From: Halolactibacillus alkaliphilus | Lineage (GTDB): Bacteria; Bacillota; Bacilli; Bacillales; Amphibacillaceae | NCBI RefSeq assembly: GCF_900115465.1 | Contig: NZ_FOWN01000001.1 | Coordinates: 1-64,000, forward strand | Length of the DNA stretch: 64,000 nt | Reading direction: 5' to 3' | In this document: piece by piece, positions 62,796 to 64,000 of the stretch | How positions within the stretch are numbered: position 1 is the first letter of the stretch | Layout: each line of letters opens with the position of its first letter | The notes under the pieces: model-generated | Told to the model about the DNA's origin: nothing | Seen by the model: only the letters and a program-made list of their open reading frames with translations | The model's database searches: none | Translations under genes and position numbers: made by a program

Positions 62796-63629
62796 ATGAT
62801 AAATAAAAGAAATACTCAAAAAAGCATTAAAAATATGGCATTTGTCCTGATAGAGAAAGAGGGAAAAGGAAGTAAGTTATTTAACTATTCCATTGTTTTA
62901 TTAATTTTAATCAATATAGCAGCAATTATTCTAGAGTCATTTCAAACATTACAGGATTCATATGGATCTATATTCAAATTAATAGAATATACTTCTGTTT
63001 ATCTATTTTCTTTAGAGTATATTTTAAGGCTTTGGGTAGCTGATTTGAGATATCCGAATAGAAGCAAGTGGACTTCTCGATTGTTTTTCGCGATAACACC
63101 TATGGCACTGATTGATTTAATGGCTATCTTACCTTTTTATCTACCTATGTTAATACCGTTCGATTTAAGGATATTAAGGCTGTTGCGGGTAACGAGACTG
63201 ATAAGAATTTTCAAATTGAATAGGTACTCAAAAGCATTCATATTACTGAGTAATATTATTAAAAGAAAAAAGGCTGAGCTAGCGGTGACTATTTTCACCA
63301 CCCTAGTGCTACTTCTGCTGGCGTCTACTTTAATGTACTATATAGAAGGTGATGTTCAACCAGAAGCTTTCCCTAATATTATCGCCTCCTTATGGTGGGC
63401 TGTCGCTACACTAACAACGGTTGGATATGGAGATATTTATCCTATAACTGGATTAGGTCGTTTGTTAAGTGGAATCATCGCCGTTTTAGGTATTGGTTTA
63501 GTTGCGCTCCCAACGGGTATAATAAGCTCGGGATTTATGGAAGAATTTAGTTTAAACAAAGTAGAGGAAGAAACAGTAGAAGAACTTCCTAGATATTGTG
63601 CACATTGTGGGAAAGGGATTGTGAGATAA
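62796..63629 (+). CDS. Voltage-gated potassium channel
   Basis: A 277-residue six-helix K+ channel subunit (tetramer in the membrane). Helix S4 carries the regularly spaced arginines LRILRLLRVTRLIRIFKL (voltage sensor), and the pore loop has the filter TLTTVGYGDIYP. The C-terminal end reads YCAHCGKGI, a half zinc-ribbon knuckle (C-x-x-C) after an acidic stretch. Of the two close ATGs, 62796 has GGGGAG eight bases upstream; 62790 is only two bases from it. Confidence 0.93.
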   Translation: MINKRNTQKSIKNMAFVLIEKEGKGSKLFNYSIVLLILINIAAIILESFQTLQDSYGSIFKLIEYTSVYLFSLEYILRLWVADLRYPNRSKWTSRLFFAITPMALIDLMAILPFYLPMLIPFDLRILRLLRVTRLIRIFKLNRYSKAFILLSNIIKRKKAELAVTIFTTLVLLLLASTLMYYIEGDVQPEAFPNIIASLWWAVATLTTVGYGDIYPITGLGRLLSGIIAVLGIGLVALPTGIISSGFMEEFSLNKVEEETVEELPRYCAHCGKGIVR

Positions 63630-63789
63630 CCACGATTAGTATTTTTGAATATTTCCATTCCATTAGATGCGTCTAGGGTTGATCACTAAGTAATAGAATC
63701 TTCAGTGAGAGTCATAATGGCATGAGATGAAACATCTGTATAAGAGCTTTGTATGTATCTGAAGGTCTTATTGAATATTGCATTGAAAA
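63630..63789. other. Gap after the potassium channel gene
   Basis: No gene, terminator or repeat is recognised in these 160 bases. Confidence 0.5.
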
Positions 63790-64000
63790 TGTACCAAGCT
63801 TGCGATCTTTTTTACCAATCTTTGCGGACAAGTGTACCACTCTTTGCGAGAGCATTTACCACTTCTAATCAGAACTTCTATATACTTAATGGGCACGTCA
63901 ATGACGTGACATTGGTGTAAAGGAGTTTTTTTATGTTTCCGTATCGTAAGATCTTGGAGCTTTACGATGACAATGTGTCTTTGCGTAGTATTGCACAGAT
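63790..64000 (+). mobile_element. IS21-family element, left end, cut by window edge
   Basis: Upstream of an istA start, three related blocks occur: TGTACCAAGCTTGCGATC (63790), TTACCAATCTTTGCGGA (63812) and GTACCACTCTTTGCGAG (63834). Multiple copies of a terminal repeat are typical of IS21 ends. The left boundary is set at the first block. The right part is outside the window. Confidence 0.7.
63933..64000 (+). CDS. IS21-family transposase IstA, N-terminal fragment
   Basis: ATG after AAAGGAG; the 22 visible residues MFPYRKILELYDDNVSLRSI and AQ match the start of the IS21 IstA helix-turn-helix. The frame is open to the window edge. Confidence 0.7.
   Translation, partial: MFPYRKILELYDDNVSLRSIAQ

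Overview
This is the replication-origin region of an AT-rich Firmicutes chromosome. The gene content and order are those of the Bacillaceae (dnaA-dnaN-yaaA-recF-remB-gyrB-gyrA on one arm; rpmH-rnpA-yidC-jag ... mnmE-mnmG-rsmG-noc-parA-parB ... ychF-rpsF-ssb-rpsR ... gdpP-rplI-dnaB-purA ... walRKHIJ-htrA ... rlmH on the other). RecF, RemB, Noc, the WalHI regulators and RlmH in these positions fit a Bacillus-like relative, perhaps one of the halophilic or alkaliphilic lineages. No spore-specific gene (such as yyaC or yaaH) is seen where B. subtilis has them, and no rRNA operon lies between gyrA and guaB. Both points are suggestive only and the genus is not established.

Layout. Positions 1-553 hold the start of a truncated TnpB-like transposase gene with its upstream hairpin repeat. 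From 553 to 12744 the left arm is read on the minus strand, away from oriC: guaB, an HD-GYP-like protein, gyrA, gyrB, remB, recF, yaaA, dnaN, dnaA. The origin is bipartite: a DnaA-box cluster upstream of dnaA (about 12.89-13.32 kb), and a DnaA-trio/AT-rich unwinding element between dnaA and dnaN (11.23-11.36 kb). From 13.6 kb the right arm is mostly on the plus strand. It carries ribosomal protein, RNase P, membrane insertion, tRNA modification, chromosome segregation (three perfect parS sites), translation, c-di-AMP hydrolysis, replication restart and purine genes, then the WalRK cell-wall control operon.

Several blocks break this conserved order. A 5-kb block between jag and mnmE holds two small membrane proteins, a chemoreceptor-like protein and a membrane PAS-GGDEF diguanylate cyclase. 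A lipoprotein/MATE/HAD block sits between rpsR and yybS. About 6 kb between htrA and rlmH hold a decayed IS607 element (recombinase and TnpB both broken), a small membrane protein, an aldo-keto reductase, a Lin0512-family protein and an M20 amidohydrolase. Beyond rlmH the window becomes accessory: an ABC exporter whose ATPase is frameshifted in an A-run, a nuclease-helicase of the Schlafen-group-3/DUF2075 type, a voltage-gated potassium channel, and the left end of an IS21-family element cut by the window edge.

The least obvious signals are: a dispersed hairpin repeat in four places, one of them just upstream of the TnpB-like gene, whose stem changes by compensatory substitution; a second DnaA-box cluster about 39 kb from the origin between htrA and rlmH; a 43-bp near-perfect palindrome containing a DnaA box; an intrinsic-terminator-like hairpin in the dnaA leader; and an inverted repeat overlapping the purA promoter. 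I see no clear multi-gene system that is wholly new. The nuclease-helicase is the best candidate for a defence gene.
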